Source: Ailanthus altissimus
Lineage: Eukaryota > Streptophyta > Magnoliopsida > Sapindales > Simaroubaceae
NCBI GenBank assembly: GCA_946807835.1
Contig: OX327690.1
Coordinates: 17,022,501-17,086,500, forward strand
Reading direction: 5' to 3'
Length of the DNA stretch: 64,000 nt
The position numbers and the translations under genes are program-made. Shown here piece by piece: positions 46,662-59,489 of the stretch; the first letter of the stretch is position 1; each line of letters begins with the position of its first letter. The notes below the pieces were generated by a model. That model was not told the origin of the DNA, made no database searches, and saw only the letters and a list, made by a program, of their open reading frames with translations.

Positions 46662-46976
46662 GAACTCCACTACCACAACACCTTCAAAGAAATATTGACA
46701 GTAAAACGGGCAATTAAAAATTTTGAATTTCACTTGATTAGACACAAATTTATGGTCGAACTAGACATGTCGACATTTTCTCACATGCTGATGTTCAAAC
46801 AGAAATGCATTCCAAACCAGCAACTGCTAAGGTGGCAATAATGGTTCTCTAATTTCTCCTTTAAAGCAAAACACATTAAAGGCAAGGACAATAGATTAAC
46901 AGACTTCCTCTCCCGTAACCCTATAAATACCGACAACCCACTCACTAACCACATCACTACTAAACATACGGTCAAA
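46662..46976 (+). pseudogene. Endogenous virus: RNase H, 3' part
   Basis: Resumes the RNase H immediately after the TSD, with the FKEIL..VKRAIKNFEF block, a FMVELD stretch and the C-terminal IKGKDN block that precedes a DFLSR-type end. One in-frame TAA lies at 46839-46841. Downstream the frame stays open without a stop into the next viral reading frame. Confidence 0.82.
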
Positions 46977-48123
46977 ATGCCAAAACACAAATCTTATTCC
47001 ACCATCCTTCTAATAGCAACCTCCTCGTCCTCTGCCTCCTCCCCCGCTATTCTTCTAAAACCTTTCATCATCCATCCACCAGTCCCGTTTGCTCCTCCAG
47101 AATTTGAAGAAAGAATCAGGACCAGAAGCATCGGGTCAAACTCCATTGAACTCATAAGACAGTATGCCATCCAAGCTGTTAAAGAAAATGGATGGGGCAC
47201 TCTAGGTACCCCACTGTTCAACCTAACCTACCCATTTTTCTACTTATTCACTGTCACCCCTTTCGAAGCCTGGTCCAAAAGTGTTCTTTGCCTATTATGG
47301 TACCTGTTGGATTCATACACCATTGCAATGGAATTCCCTATCTTGAAGATAAAAAAATGGCTCGAAACAGTCTCGTCTAGCCGTGATGCAATCATATTCT
47401 TACAATGGTTCCTCCCCCGTGAACAATGGCTAGTCAAGTTCAAAAGACTAATACATCAACACAATCAATATGCCACCCAGAAGATTTTATATCGTCCTTC
47501 TCTTCCAACGAAAGGGAATGATTATATTTGATCATGAAGTGCATTACTATCCTATCGTCGATGACTACTTTATGTTTTCATACCCCCTTGATCTGTTTTG
47601 AGATAACCACAGAGCAGAAATGAGAGAACTAGAAAGAGTCCTTGTAGAAAAAAAATCAGATTATCCCACCAGCCGTATGGATAGACCCTGACGACTGTGC
47701 CCCTTGAAAAACCACAAATGAAGACTTCTCATTCAGACTTCAACAAGCATCCAATATCCACAAACACAGACAGAGTGAATAACACCAACGCTATGTCTAA
47801 CAATACTACCAGTATAACTGAGCTAGGATTGATCACGAAAACTCTCCTCTCATAATCATCCCATCAAAACCCTATGAGACAGATACACAGATTCATGATG
47901 TCCCATCTACCCCTCCAGGACCATTAGACTTATCCTTCTCCTTGTACCAAGATGCTCAACCTCCACCTACTAAGTCACAAGTCCAACAAGAAGCAAGACT
48001 GTTATCCCGTGAGTTAGCCCCGCAAGAAGACGAAATTCGTGATGAAAGCAATGACGACATCAAACTTTTGGAAGAATTCGTGGAAGAATACGAAAGCAAA
48101 CTGGCCAAGCGTGCTTGGAAATA
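46977..48123 (+). pseudogene. Endogenous virus: downstream frame of unknown function
   Basis: Starts at ATG 46977 in the same frame as RNase H. It is open for 184 codons (to 47531), then broken by shifts and stops; a last open segment is 47942-48123. The N-terminal part is Ser/Ala-rich, then comes a hydrophobic, Trp/Tyr/Phe-rich region (about 47220-47340), and the last part is very acidic (EEFVEEYES). I recognise no domain. Some endogenous plant pararetroviruses have a second, uncharacterised frame after RNase H, and this matches that position. Frames on the minus strand here are shadows. Confidence 0.6.
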
Positions 48124-48129
48124 GTTCAA

Positions 48130-48420
48130 TGATAACGGAAGCCCCAGTGGGTCCAGTTGATCAAACTTCTGAACAAAGCCATGTGATAAAAACAATCCTA
48201 AAAAGCAGAGCCTTTGTGCTCACAATTATCACGTGGCCCAACATTATGTTTCTTTTACGCGTGCCCCGTTAATAAGTAAATGTTTTAAGTTATTTTTCTT
48301 GTATGATGGTCTGCGTGCCATGTCAAAAGTTAGTTTCTTTGTTTGTATTCGGAGTCCCAGGCTATATAAAGCCACTCATTCCTTTTATAAAAAACCATTC
48401 AGAAAAATGAAATAAAAACT
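48130..48420 (+). promoter_or_regulatory. Endogenous virus: promoter and polyadenylation signal
   Basis: A TATA box TATATAAA at 48363-48370 in a GC-moderate setting, followed 41 bases later by AATAAA (48411-48416). A poly(A) signal just downstream of the transcription start is the caulimovirid arrangement for terminally redundant pregenomic RNA. It is located directly after the last viral frame, as expected. Confidence 0.65.
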
Positions 48421-49029
48421 CTGATTTCCCTTATCCCATGAGCTTCTAAATCTTCCTCGGGTAGTTCTCTAAAGTCTATCTTAGTATAAAGAGCATAAAA
48501 TGAGTTGATCATTTTCTAAGTTTTAAAAGAAACTTATCCAGTCAAGTATGCTCTACAGTTGCCCTTTCTTAAGGGATCCTCTGTATCATAAAACTGAAAA
48601 AAAAAATTAAAAAAGGTGTTATTTTTCGTTCATTTTACGATCTTTGTTTCAGTTCAATTTATGATTTTCGGTTCTAGATCTTGTTCGGGAGTTGTCACTA
48701 TGTTATGTAAAAGGTTAGGCAATATAAACCCACCATAGATGCATGATGTCCCATCTACCCCTCTAGGACCACCAGACTTATCCCTCTCCCTAACGATTTG
48801 TTCATTGTTAAACATTGAATTCATTATTGCCTAGTTGAATTCAACTCATAATGTCTTGCTTGCCTTTGAAGTATTTACACACAAAGCACCCGTTTTCTTG
48901 AACAAAAACTAACTTAAACATTAGAATGCTTTTTTTTTGTGCAAGAGGATAGTACTCTCTAAGTAAAATCATGGATTATTCAACAACAAGAAGGTCAATT
49001 TGTGAAGTTTTAACTTTTGGAACTTTTAA
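48421..49029. other. Viral leader remnant, duplicated viral piece and truncated LTR end
   Basis: No coding. 48742-48789 repeats 47894-47941 of the viral frame with about five differences. From about 48800 to 49029 the sequence should be the end of a Tat-like 5' LTR, because a primer site follows at 49030, but its start cannot be placed. Confidence 0.45.
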
Positions 49030-49099
49030 TGGCGCTGTCTATGAGAAATTGAAACAAAAAGCATGTTTTCCAACTGCATTTATTTTTTCAAATAACCAT

Positions 49100-50420
49100 G
49101 GTGTATATAAAGCCTCATACAACAAAAATGAATACTATTAAGAGCAGAGGCATTGGCTCTATTCGAATTAAGAGACAACGCCTCTGCCAACATTATGAAG
49201 GTCTTAGTTGAGATTTTAAGAGAACTAAAATAATTTAGAAAAGAGAACCAAGATCTAAGAGATCGAATAGATTTCTTGGAAGGGATTGAAGACTTCCAAG
49301 ATGATCTAGAAGACTTTCTCTATGAGAAACAATAATAGGAACCATTAACAGGAAAAATCCTTAAAGAACGTAGGAAGAAAAGAACTCACAGAACATATCA
49401 GAAGGATAGAATCAACAAAGCAAAAATGCGAGATGGATAATGAGTAATATTTTAAGCAGCATCTAAAATTAGCCAATGAACTGTGCAGATGACGCACAAA
49501 GGTTGGAACTATTAAGGATACAATGTCCTTAGAATGGAAGGCAAATCAGAATCCATTCACAAAAGAAATCAAAAGATCAAGAAAGATAATGCATCTTCAT
49601 ATGATGCCCTAGAGTGTATCATCTCGTCTTCCAGTTTAAATGTCCTTACAAAGCTGGTTTCGCCATTAAAAGGAAAACTCAGTATCCTCATATAAAGAGT
49701 TGACTCTATATTCATTACTTAGTACTTTTACAATAGAAAAAAGATAAAGACGACGTTATACTTTTTTATGAAACAAAGAGAAAATGAGCCGATCAGGATC
49801 TTTCTAAATCAATTCAACGAAGGGTTAAGCAAAATAGGGAACTATGATTAATAGATAACATCATAAGTATTCCAAAAAGCTGGAAAAATATCCACTACAT
49901 ACTATTATTACTTGGTTTGGCAGAATTTCATATCTTTCGAGTTAATAAGACAAAAGCCTGATCAATGGATCTGTGAAGAAGAAGATAAGATCTCAACAAT
50001 TAAGGAAGCCTCTGTAATCACTACAACAAAAGAGGAACCACTTTCTCATAAATAAGAATTTAGTAAAAGGCATTTCAATAGTAAGGATTAGCTGCCAAAT
50101 AAAAGGCAAATAACATACAAACCCTTGATTTCAATTAACATACCAATAGAAAAGATCTAATAGAAATATAAAGACTCGGGGTTATTCAAACCACCAAAAC
50201 TAGCAGTGGTTCTAAAACACTTAAAATATATGAAAAAACACTGCTTCTACCATGATGAAAAAGGATATGATCTGACTATATACAAATAATTTGAAAGCAG
50301 ATACATGCACTTTTGAGGAATAGATATTTGGCCAAACATCTTCTAGTATTGGAACTGAAGAAAGCGCCATGAGAAGAACCCTTAAAAGATCCCAAAACAT
50401 CCAGGGGAAAAGTCACAGTG
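49100..50420 (+). pseudogene. Gag remnant (Tat-like)
   Basis: Weak but ordered fragments: a coiled-coil-like acidic stretch (about 49240-49330), YKELTLYS and the MKQRENEPIRIFLNQFNEG-type gag block (about 49690-49835), which is the C-terminal part of retrotrans_gag in Tat elements. All frames are short and stop-ridden. Confidence 0.5.
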
Positions 50421-50779
50421 GCTAAAAATATAGTCGCAAAGACTTTGGTTACAATCTATATATCTATATATGATTCCCAATACACAGAATAAGCGATGAT
50501 ATACACTTTCCCATCATAGAAGGACCTTAGGTTAATGAGGAACCTGCACAAGAATCAATATAAGTGTTAGCCACAAGGATAACCGTAAACCAACACTTCA
50601 TAGACATACTACATAGAAGACATTTGAAAAGAAAAGGAAGAGATGAATGGTGGAGACCCTTACTTAAAAGAGCTGTTAAAATATAAAAGACAAGAGTAGG
50701 GAAATATCGACTCCTACCAATATGTCAATTGAGCAAGACTTAGGAGAGATATAATTCTCTAAGGAAGATTTGATAGATA

Positions 50780-51180
50780 TTATGTTACCAAACCTTGACC
50801 CACTAGTCAGTAAGTTGAATACAGAGAAGAATATTGTTCGATGTGTACTAGTTGATAGTGGAAGTAGCACTGATATCCTATTCTAGGATACGTTAAAAAA
50901 AATAAAATTGAAAAAAAAAGACATCCACAGATCTAACACGAAACTAATTGCATTCAGTGGATCTAGAGTACAAGTTAAAGCTTTTATCACAATGCCCATA
51001 ATAGTACCTGGGAAGGTAATGAAAGCAGATTATCTAGTAATAGAAACCCTATTTGCCTACAATGCAGTAGCCGAAAGATTTTGGATTCATTACTTGGAGC
51101 CACTAATTCCACTCTGCTTCAAGTGGTGCAGTGCATTTTGGCCAGTAGAAAGAGGGCAGTCGATATCAAAGGAGAGCTAA
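50780..51180 (+). pseudogene. Protease remnant (Tat-like)
   Basis: NLDPLVSKLNTEKNIVRCVLVDSGSSTDILF leads into the retropepsin active site DSGS (50854-50865), a stop just after it, and then IAFSGSRVQVKAFITMPI and the ETLFAYNAVAERFW block (about 51040-51080), all in the order seen in Tat-type proteases. Confidence 0.75.
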
Positions 51181-51426
51181 TAAAAGTAAGATAATGTTAT
51201 GCTAATTCATTAAAACTGCCAAAAAAAAGAAAGGAAATCAAAGAACCTCCCACAAAAGCTCAAAGAAATAGGGAACCACTACAAAACTAAGAAAAGAAGA
51301 AAGCTCAAACAAGATAAAAACCCTTGTCTTAAACAAGAGACTTTACCTATTTAATAGTAATTACAAGATGTCTGGCTAAAGGCGTTGCTCCGAGAAGAAG
51401 AATGAGCAGAGGAATACACCCCCCCT

Positions 51427-51450
51427 AACACACACACACACACACATACA
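51427..51450. repeat. (CA)n microsatellite
   Basis: A CA dinucleotide run after a C-tract, between protease and RT of the Tat-like element. Confidence 0.9.
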
Positions 51451-51619
51451 CATGGAGGAAACAAAAGAGGTGCAGTTAGACCCTTCAGCAGTAGAAAGAA
51501 AAGTGCCATCGTTCTCGTCTTAAATTACATTAAGGGTAATGGTATTTTTACTTTTTGTATACTTTTCACTTTTTTGGGGGATATAAGAGATATTAAATAA
51601 AAACCTTTTTTGGTTAGGC

Positions 51620-52700
51620 ATTAGATTAAATAAAGAAGAAAATGAAGCAATGATCGAATTATTACTTAGAAATCAGGATATCTTCACATGGTCTCATAAG
51701 AATATGCCAAGAATATATCCTGAGGTGATAACCTACAAGCTAAACATTAAAAAGGATTATTGACCAATGAAAAAAAGACAAAGAAGATTTGTTACGGAAC
51801 AAAACTAAATCATCAACGATGAGATTGATAGATTGTTAGAGGTAGGCTTCATCTGGGAAGTCCATTACTTGGACTGGCTAGCAAACATTGTAGTTGTCCC
51901 AAAGAAAAGTGAAAAATGGAGGGTCTATATAAACTATATAGATCTTAATAAGGCAACTCCAAAAGATTCCTTTCTAATGCCCAAAATAGATCTGATGGTA
52001 GACACAACTCTTGGATATGAAAGATTGTCATTTCCAAGTACGTATAGCAGTTATAACCAAATCTAGATATATCTAAAGGATGAAGAGAAAACCAACTTCT
52101 AATATAGAGTAATGTCGTCAGGGCTAAAAAATTTCGAAGCTACTTTCCAACGATTGGTAATCAAAGTCTTTGGAAAACTAATTAAGAATACTATGAAGGC
52201 GTACATAAATGATACAATAGTCAAAAGCAAAAAAGCCACAGATCACATTATAGACCTACAAGAAGTATTCAATATAAGAAGAAAATATAAGATGTATCTG
52301 AACATAACCAAATGCTTGTTCAGAATATCATCTAAAACCTTTCTTAGGCACATTATAAGAACAAGGGGACTCGAAGCTGAGCTTTCCTAAGTTCAAGCAC
52401 TTAGAAACACAATGATTCTGCCAACACCCAAGGAAATCCATAGTTTAAGAGGAATGATCATAACACTCAGCCAACGCGTCTCTAAGATGTTTGACTGATG
52501 CAGACTATTTTTTTAAGCCATCAAAACAAAAAAAAAGGACATTTATGGGGACCCAAACAAACGAAAGCTTCACAAAAATTAAAGGAGTATCTTAGGAAGA
52601 CTCACATCCTGTCTCCTCTAAATCCTACATCAAATGCAATAGAAAAGGTAACAAAGATAGCACTTGAGCTCATCCACTAGACGTATAATTGTAGGAGTAT
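51620..52700 (+). pseudogene. Reverse transcriptase remnant (Tat-like)
   Basis: DIFTWSHKNMP at about 51680, then LLEVGFIWEVHYLDWLANIVVVPKK (51828-51905), WRVYINYIDLNKATPKDSF, the VMSSGLKNFEATFQRL block (about 52110) and the catalytic box as YIND (52202-52213), where a catalytic Asp is replaced by Asn. A TKCLF connection and a HIIRTRGLEA block follow. The element is cut at 52700 by a copia LTR within the start of the RNase H region. Confidence 0.8.
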
Positions 52701-55700
52701 GTGATGATATGTGTGTAAATACCATTTCAAAATTTTTTTAATATACATCAGAAGCATATATACATATTACACTAATTTAATACACTTAAACATATGTATC
52801 ACATATATATATTTATATGTATAACAATTATATTATATTAACAAATTGAAAGTACTTACCAATATGAGGTAGCTTTATAATTTGTTGAGATCCAAGTGTA
52901 GAGTTCACAAGAAATATAACTCTAAAACAATTCTAGGACAAAATCAATGTAGGTATTTTAACTTTAGAATGGTAGTTTATTACAAATTTATAGGATTTTT
53001 TTTTCTCTTAAGTGTTAGTATTTTTCTTCTTTCTCAAAGAGAAAACTCTTTTCTAACACTTAGTCAAAACTCTCAAATGAGTAAAAATGACTCTCTCTTT
53101 CTTTTAATTTTTTCTTATTATATCATACACACTTTAACATATATTTTTTTATTTTATTCAAAAATACAAAAGCCAAGAGTTCATCAACCCTTTTGTTAAA
53201 AATGCATAATAATTATTCACTTATGTTTTTCTTTATCTCCCATTTAGTCTTTGAAAGAATGCAAAAGTCCATTAGCAAATTATCATTAGCAATATAAGTC
53301 TTTATAAGTTAAAATGACTAAAGACTAATGTGCTAATATTTGATTATTTTAAGAAACACATGTTAAAATATTTTGATTCTCAAAATCAATCCAATAATTT
53401 TTCAAATTCAAATTCAAGTTCAAATGCATAACATTTATACATTTAATTTAATAAATGGATAAGTATGCATAATTTAAACGAAATCATGAAAAGTGTCATA
53501 CACTTGTCAAAATGTTAATTAAACAAATGTGTATGAAGTGTTATGATACACTAACTAAGTGTCTAATTATATTTTGACATGTGTTAAATTCTAACACTTA
53601 GAATTCGACATGTGCCATTCATGAGAGATACTAAAACCAAATTCTACTTATTTAATTTTTTTCCCTAATTGAACTCTTCGACTCTATATGCTACCCTAGT
53701 GCTCAACAAGTACACTTCATAACATGAGACTCCTTAGGTTTACACCCGTTCAATTTGTCTTACGGACCTTTTTCTATGTCCATAAACATTACCCTACACA
53801 CATGTTACGTATACAATAAAATGGCATGTAAAATCATACAAGTTAAGGTTAACCGCATTTGTATAATCCTTTTGTCACTTATATCCTAAAAGACCAGAGA
53901 TATAAGTATATTGTTAAGTCTCTATATACTCGACCTTAAACTTATCTTTAGATTTGTATTTCAATAAATAATATTCGCAAACTCCTTTGCGATAATATTT
54001 CACCTTATGAAAACATTTTTTGGGTAAATGTTTTTGGCCAAAAGACTTTCTAAAATGCAATCCCGAAGCATCAGGATGTATGGTGACAGGACCCGTCTCG
54101 AGACCCTCTACTATAAATTCCAGCGGCCCTGCCGGGCACCCCGACGGAAGTTCCTCCGAACTTAACTGGAAAGTTGAGAAATTCTGCGAGGCAAACCCCT
54201 TTTTTTAATTTTTACTACTACTGAGAAGGTCTTGTAATATACATGAAAACGACATCTTAAATTTAAAAAAAAAACGGACAGAGTTTCCCCTGTTTTTCAA
54301 AAAATTCATTTAAAACCTGCAAAGAAATTTCATTTCTATTTCAAACACATCTCAATACTACCGATTCGGACCTCCGGTCCTTTTCAAATCAAATCCAATA
54401 CAACTCAATAGTTTCATTTAAATCCCAAAATGAGCATACTTATGAAAAACAAAAATGATCATCATAATCTCAAATTCTTTTTTTTTTTGTTGGTTCAAAA
54501 TATACATACAAATATACATGCCTACAACTACTATGCATAAAGTAAAGAGTGCTATTTAGCACATTTACATGTACAAAAATGATCTTTGGATTCGGCCCAC
54601 TACTCAGCAATAAGAGAATCAATAGCTTGCGTACCGAGACCTGCACCTGGGAAAGGGGTTTAGAAAACATAAAACACAAAACGGGTGAGCTAAAGGAGCT
54701 CAGTGAGTGCAAATAAGATTTCAAATAAAATAACATTATGTATAGATAGCAAATTCTAAAGTACATGCAGAAATCATGCTTTTAAAACTGAGGTAAAACT
54801 GTAAAACAGTTTCTAATATCATATGCTAATGAAATCTTGCCGAGCGAGTTTTATCTACATCTTTGAAAAATAATATCCAAAATCTGTATAACATAATAAC
54901 TGCTATGTGCATATAAATGCATAAATGCTATCGGTAAATCAAAAACTAGTAAAATTCTCGCTCGGCCATTTTCTTTCTAAACTGTACCAATGGTAACCCT
55001 AAAGCTCTATACTCACGCAGCGACTCAACTAGCACTGCACATGTGAGTAGGTCATGGGGCACCTCAACTAGCAGCACCCACAGTGACATCTCACTGGCTA
55101 TGCAGTGGAATCCTACATCGCATACATATAGCGAGACAATACCCCATACACATAGGGCAACTCACATGACTCGACATCCCGACTTCCCGGAGTTAGTGAC
55201 ACACCCCCAAGACCTGCCTATGTGCACGGGATATACCGGCTGGGTCTAATACAATCATCACCACTATAATCTGAGGGTACCAATGGCCTTTAAAACAAAT
55301 GCAGAAATTTTAAAACTATTTATCAAATCAAACATATAAAAGCATGTCTATAACTATATATTAAGATCATAAATCATGTTTATACATCGAAAGCTCATAA
55401 AACATACATATTCATTATGCGAAAACATAATAAATGAAAAGTAAAAGTAATGGCAGATTTCCACTCACAACCGCTCCACACTCAATTTCGCTCCCGATTT
55501 CTGCTCTCGTTATCGCTCTCGGTTATCTTCACCTACACGCTATAAATGATATTTAGAACCAAATCGAATGCTAGAATCTCATTTAACTACTAAATGCCCT
55601 AATCGGCACATAAAGCCCGGATGGATACTACTTTTCGATTTTTATTTACGGAGCCATTTAATCTAATCTAACTCACCATCCGGTGCCCTGAAAATTATTG

Positions 55701-57517
55701 AACGCCTTATAACTTGGTTGGACATAATTGCCCTTCACCTTTTTAAAATGGATAATTATGTCCCATTATCTTCATTTTTGGTTTTTCCATCAACCACATA
55801 CATTCAATTTACAATATGCACCATTTACACACAATAACTTAATCAAAACACCACTCAATCCCTAACTTCCCTAAAGTGGCAGAATTTCACCCTAGGTTCC
55901 AACACATTCCTTTTCTCAATTTCTTGTTCCAATTACAACAAAATCAAGCCAATTTCATTCTAAAGCCCTAATTTCAACCAATTGAAATCTCTACAACAAA
56001 ATCACCAAAAATCCTAATTCTTACCTTGCCAATTTCTTCAAATTGATGACTACTTTAAGCTCCACACTAGAATTCAACTCAATCTAAGTCAAGAATTCAC
56101 ATAAGAATGTCAATTGAAGCATTCTTGAAAGCTCACATATTAAACTCATAAAACAATGCTTTTCTTACCTCTTTTTCTTGAATTTCCACTAATTGAGACT
56201 TCAATTGAGCTTAGGGATTGGTATGTAACCTTATTTTGGCTTGATTAAGCATGAAAAATCATGAAAAAAAGACTTGAAAGGTCACTGTAGCAACCCTCCC
56301 CATCAAGCTCGAATTTTCTCTCTTTTTTGCTCTAAGTGTTGGTTTTTGATCTCTTCAAAATTCTACACACTTCCAACATATATATAGTGCTCCCTCAATT
56401 GACCATTTTGCCCTTCAACTTACTTAAAATTACTAATTTGCCATTAGTTTATTTGTAACTATCTAGTTAGAATAGTCCAAAGAACTAACTAGAATTTCCA
56501 ATTTAGCCATCTATGAGATTTCTTCTAATTGGTCCATTCTTTAGTATATGGATTATATTTCTCAACAAAGGCTTGTTCCATACATCACCCTTAAATGGAA
56601 ATGCATGTAGTAAATTAGGATTTCCTTTTCTAAGCCAATAGAGAAAAATTCCAAAAAATATTCTAGGGTCATCCAGCGCTCCGATCGAGTGTAAAATTAC
56701 CAAATTGGGTCTAATATCTCTCACGTACACCATAACAAAAATATGTCTAATAGGGTTAAAAGCGGATAGCTCTACGGTGCCTTATTTGCTCTATACCGAA
56801 ATCTAGGCGCCAATACTACTAATAGGGATTGGATATTACATATGGTCTAACCATATGAGCTAAAAAAATTTATATCTATACACATCGGACTCGATGAGCA
56901 TTAGACCATACCCAACGTCATCTAGTGGTCAGACTATAAAAGATTTTTGACATTTGTGGAATTCAAATATGGTGGATCACTCACAAACTCACCGTGGCGT
57001 TTAGGATAAATGACTATTAACACTACTCAACTCAAAAAGACCATCAATTAACAGTTTTATAAAATGTCTATTAGATGTCTTCATGGGTCCGTTCAGTGTC
57101 AAGTCCTTACTTAACACCTGTATACCTATACAAGCTTCCACTATACTCACGGTTTGTTAAGATTAACTATTTAATTATTCTAGATATAAATATACATTAG
57201 TCTTTCCAGTTTTAAGAATCGACCTATATTGTTAATCCCATGACTAGGAACCAATTTGGAGAATATACTACATAATGATATTTCTTAACACTATTTACAA
57301 CGATGTTACTACAATAAATATTCTCGAGTCTTTGTCCTAACTCTTAGAATTAGGTTCTAACTCTTAGAAATATTAACTCTTAGTATTAATATAAACTATA
57401 TGAAAAGGACAAGATTAATACCATATAATAAAATAACAATTTATAGAAATGCATATTGTATAAATATAAATAAGATTTATACAAAATTAGAATGGCATTT
57501 GAGCACTAACTTCAACA
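52701..57517 (-). mobile_element. Solo copia LTR (family copy 4), minus strand, interrupted
   Basis: The reverse complement carries the family landmarks: TTGGCCAAAAG near 54030, GGTCAGACTATAAAAG near 56930, CTCACCGTGGCG near 56985, and the LTR start as GAGCACTAACTTCAACA (57501-57517). AGTAT flanks both sides (52696-52700 and 57518-57522), with the LTR's left terminus one base off TG. Without the nested LTR it is about 2,055 bp, near the 2,177 bp of copy 2. There is no internal region, so it is solo. Confidence 0.78.
54084..56840 (-). mobile_element. Solo Ty3/gypsy-type LTR nested in copia LTR copy 4
   Basis: It runs TGACAGGACCC...GGATATTACA (2,757 bp) with perfect TATGG duplications (54079-54083 and 56841-56845). 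Read on the minus strand it starts TGTAATATCC and has a TATA-like CTATATATATG (near 56375), supporting minus orientation. It resembles the solo LTR at 13445-16148 in length and layout but is clearly diverged. Small frames inside it are not genes. Confidence 0.87.
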
Positions 57518-57522
57518 AGTAT

Positions 57523-58130
57523 ATAGGCCAAAAAATACCATTAAAGTTAAGTAATAGCAGATTTCCTCCTCAAGTGCGAACCAGAAGTAAAGGGTGAAAC
57601 ATTATCAATGGAACCAAAAAAAAGCTCGGAACCTTGGCATATGCACATAGATGAATCCTCTAACTAAAAGGGAGTAAGGATTGGAATTAGGGTTAAAAGT
57701 TTAAAAGGGTTCATTCTAGAACATCCAGTTAAACTCTCATTTATAACATTTAACAATAAAGCCAAATTATAGATCTATTAACTATAACCTACTAGCTGAT
57801 GATCAAGAAATTATAGATCTATACATAATCTAAGCTAGTCACTTTTCAATGGCATGGTAGTTACTCGACAAAAGAAGAAAGAATGAAGAATTACTTGGAG
57901 AAAGCAAAAAAACCTGCTCAAAAGATAGAGGACCATTAGCCAAATACTGAAGAACCAGAACAAAAAAGTAGTCAAACTAGAAAAAGAAGCATTAGCGACA
58001 GACCAATCTCTATACAGACTGGTTCCATTCATAACAAAGGAAAAAATTATAGTAGGAGAAGAAACATCAGTAGCAAAAACTAGAACAAGAATATATAGAG
58101 ATAACCACCACTATGAACTAGAAAGTCTTA
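57523..58130 (+). pseudogene. RNase H remnant (Tat-like)
   Basis: Continues the pol frame after the nested LTR. An SSEPWHMHIDESSN-type RNase H start lies at about 57624-57665, and a later STKEERMKNYLEKAKK block at about 57867-57915. In-frame stops are frequent. The domain would degrade the RNA strand in RNA-DNA hybrids. Confidence 0.65.
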
Positions 58131-58139
58131 TATATTAAA

Positions 58140-59400
58140 TTTTTACAAGGATTAGAAGCTATTAAGCAACAAGAATGAAGTAAGAAAGCTGAAAAACAAA
58201 GTAGGAAGATTTTCTCTCTTTGAAAGAACACTATATATGTACACATATTTTGGTGTATACCTCAGATGTGTGCTTAAAGAGCTATGACACAAGATCCTAA
58301 AAAAAGTACACAAAAGAACTTGGAAAAACCATTCTCGTGTTTGAGCTCTCACCCATAAGGTGTTAAGGCAAGGTATAAGTACTTTACTTTAAAGAAAAAA
58401 GCACTAGAATTTATGAAGAAATGCGAGAAGTGTTAGAAGCACGCTTCACTCATCCACCTACCTACTAATAATTTTCACATAATTGTCAGTCCATAACCCT
58501 TTATTCAATGAGGGATAGACATTGTAGGACCATTGCCCCTAGTAGTAGAAGAAAAGAGATTTGTACTACTAATAATAGACTACTTCACAAAATGGGTAGA
58601 AGTTGAAGCTTATGACAATATCACTAGGTTAAATGTAAAAAAAGTACATTTTGGACTAACATTATAACTTGGTTTGGGATGTCATAGGTGCTAGTATCAA
58701 TCAATGGAAAATAATTCATCAGTTGGAAAGTAAAACTACCTTCTACTCTAAATTCAAAATTGAATATAAATTCTTCTCTAGAAGTTATCGTCGGGGAAAT
58801 GGGTAAGCAGAAATCACCAACAAGCAATTTTCACTACTTTAAGGAAAAGATTAGAAAATAAAAAAAAGGTAGATGGCTAGAAGAATTGTCAATAGTCTTT
58901 TGGGCCTATAGAAAAACAAAAAATAGGTTTATCAGAAGCTCTTATATTCTCTAGTATACGAAACGAAAGTAGTACTTCAAATGGAAGCTTTTATTCTGAC
59001 CTTGAGAACGAAGTTAATGGACCTTAAATTGAACAATGAAGCCTTATCACTAACAAAAGGCTTGGCCAGTGAAGCCTGAGATATATCATTAATCCACATA
59101 GCATTATATAAAAGAAGAACGAGAAAACAAAGCTATTATAGAATCAGGAAACAATATATCAATAAAAGAGTTCTTGAGTTATGAGAAGCCCTTAATAACA
59201 ATAAGGATAGAAGCGTAAGAAAGATGGTCAAAATATAGGAAAAACCCTATAAAGTCATTAAAAAATTAGATTATGGAGTATATCTACTACAAACAATGAA
59301 ATGAGAGCCCATTCTAACTCCATAGAATATGTCTAAGCTAAAAAGTTTTATGTATAAATGTTTGCATGGACATGTCATTTTGGTTCAACTTTTTCAATAG
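58140..59400 (+). pseudogene. Integrase remnant (Tat-like)
   Basis: The integrase core is recognisable at about 58500-58620: GIDIVGPLPLV with the first catalytic Asp, then FVLLIIDYFTKWVEVEAYDNIT. The second Asp region (ITWFGM..VLVSINGK, about 58665-58710) has lost its Asp. A SIVFWAYRKT block lies at about 58890 and a PILTP-type C-terminus near 59310. Many stops are present. Confidence 0.7.
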
Positions 59401-59489
59401 AATGATTTCTTTTTTCATGATTATAGATATAACGACTATGGTTATGAGATAATAAAACATGAAGCTAAAAAATGACACACGAGAGGAAT

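Larger units (their letters stand above)
32391..48790 (+). mobile_element. Endogenous pararetrovirus (Caulimoviridae, florendovirus/petuvirus-like), split in two
   Basis: The left part is 32391-36621 and the right part 46662 to about 48790, separated by an LTR retrotransposon with a perfect GAACT duplication. Order: movement-protein-like end, coat region with zinc knuckle, aspartic protease, RT, RNase H, a downstream frame of unknown role, then a TATA box and AATAAA signal. No integrase and no LTRs are present, which fits integration by host repair. Every module has stops or shifts; the copy is 5'-truncated and not functional. Genus assignment is by overall layout and RT type and needs a tree. 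Confidence 0.85.

Noticed and set aside
53020..53199. 105-codon frame 52882-53199
   Set aside because: Lies inside the minus-strand copia LTR; AT-rich chance frame.
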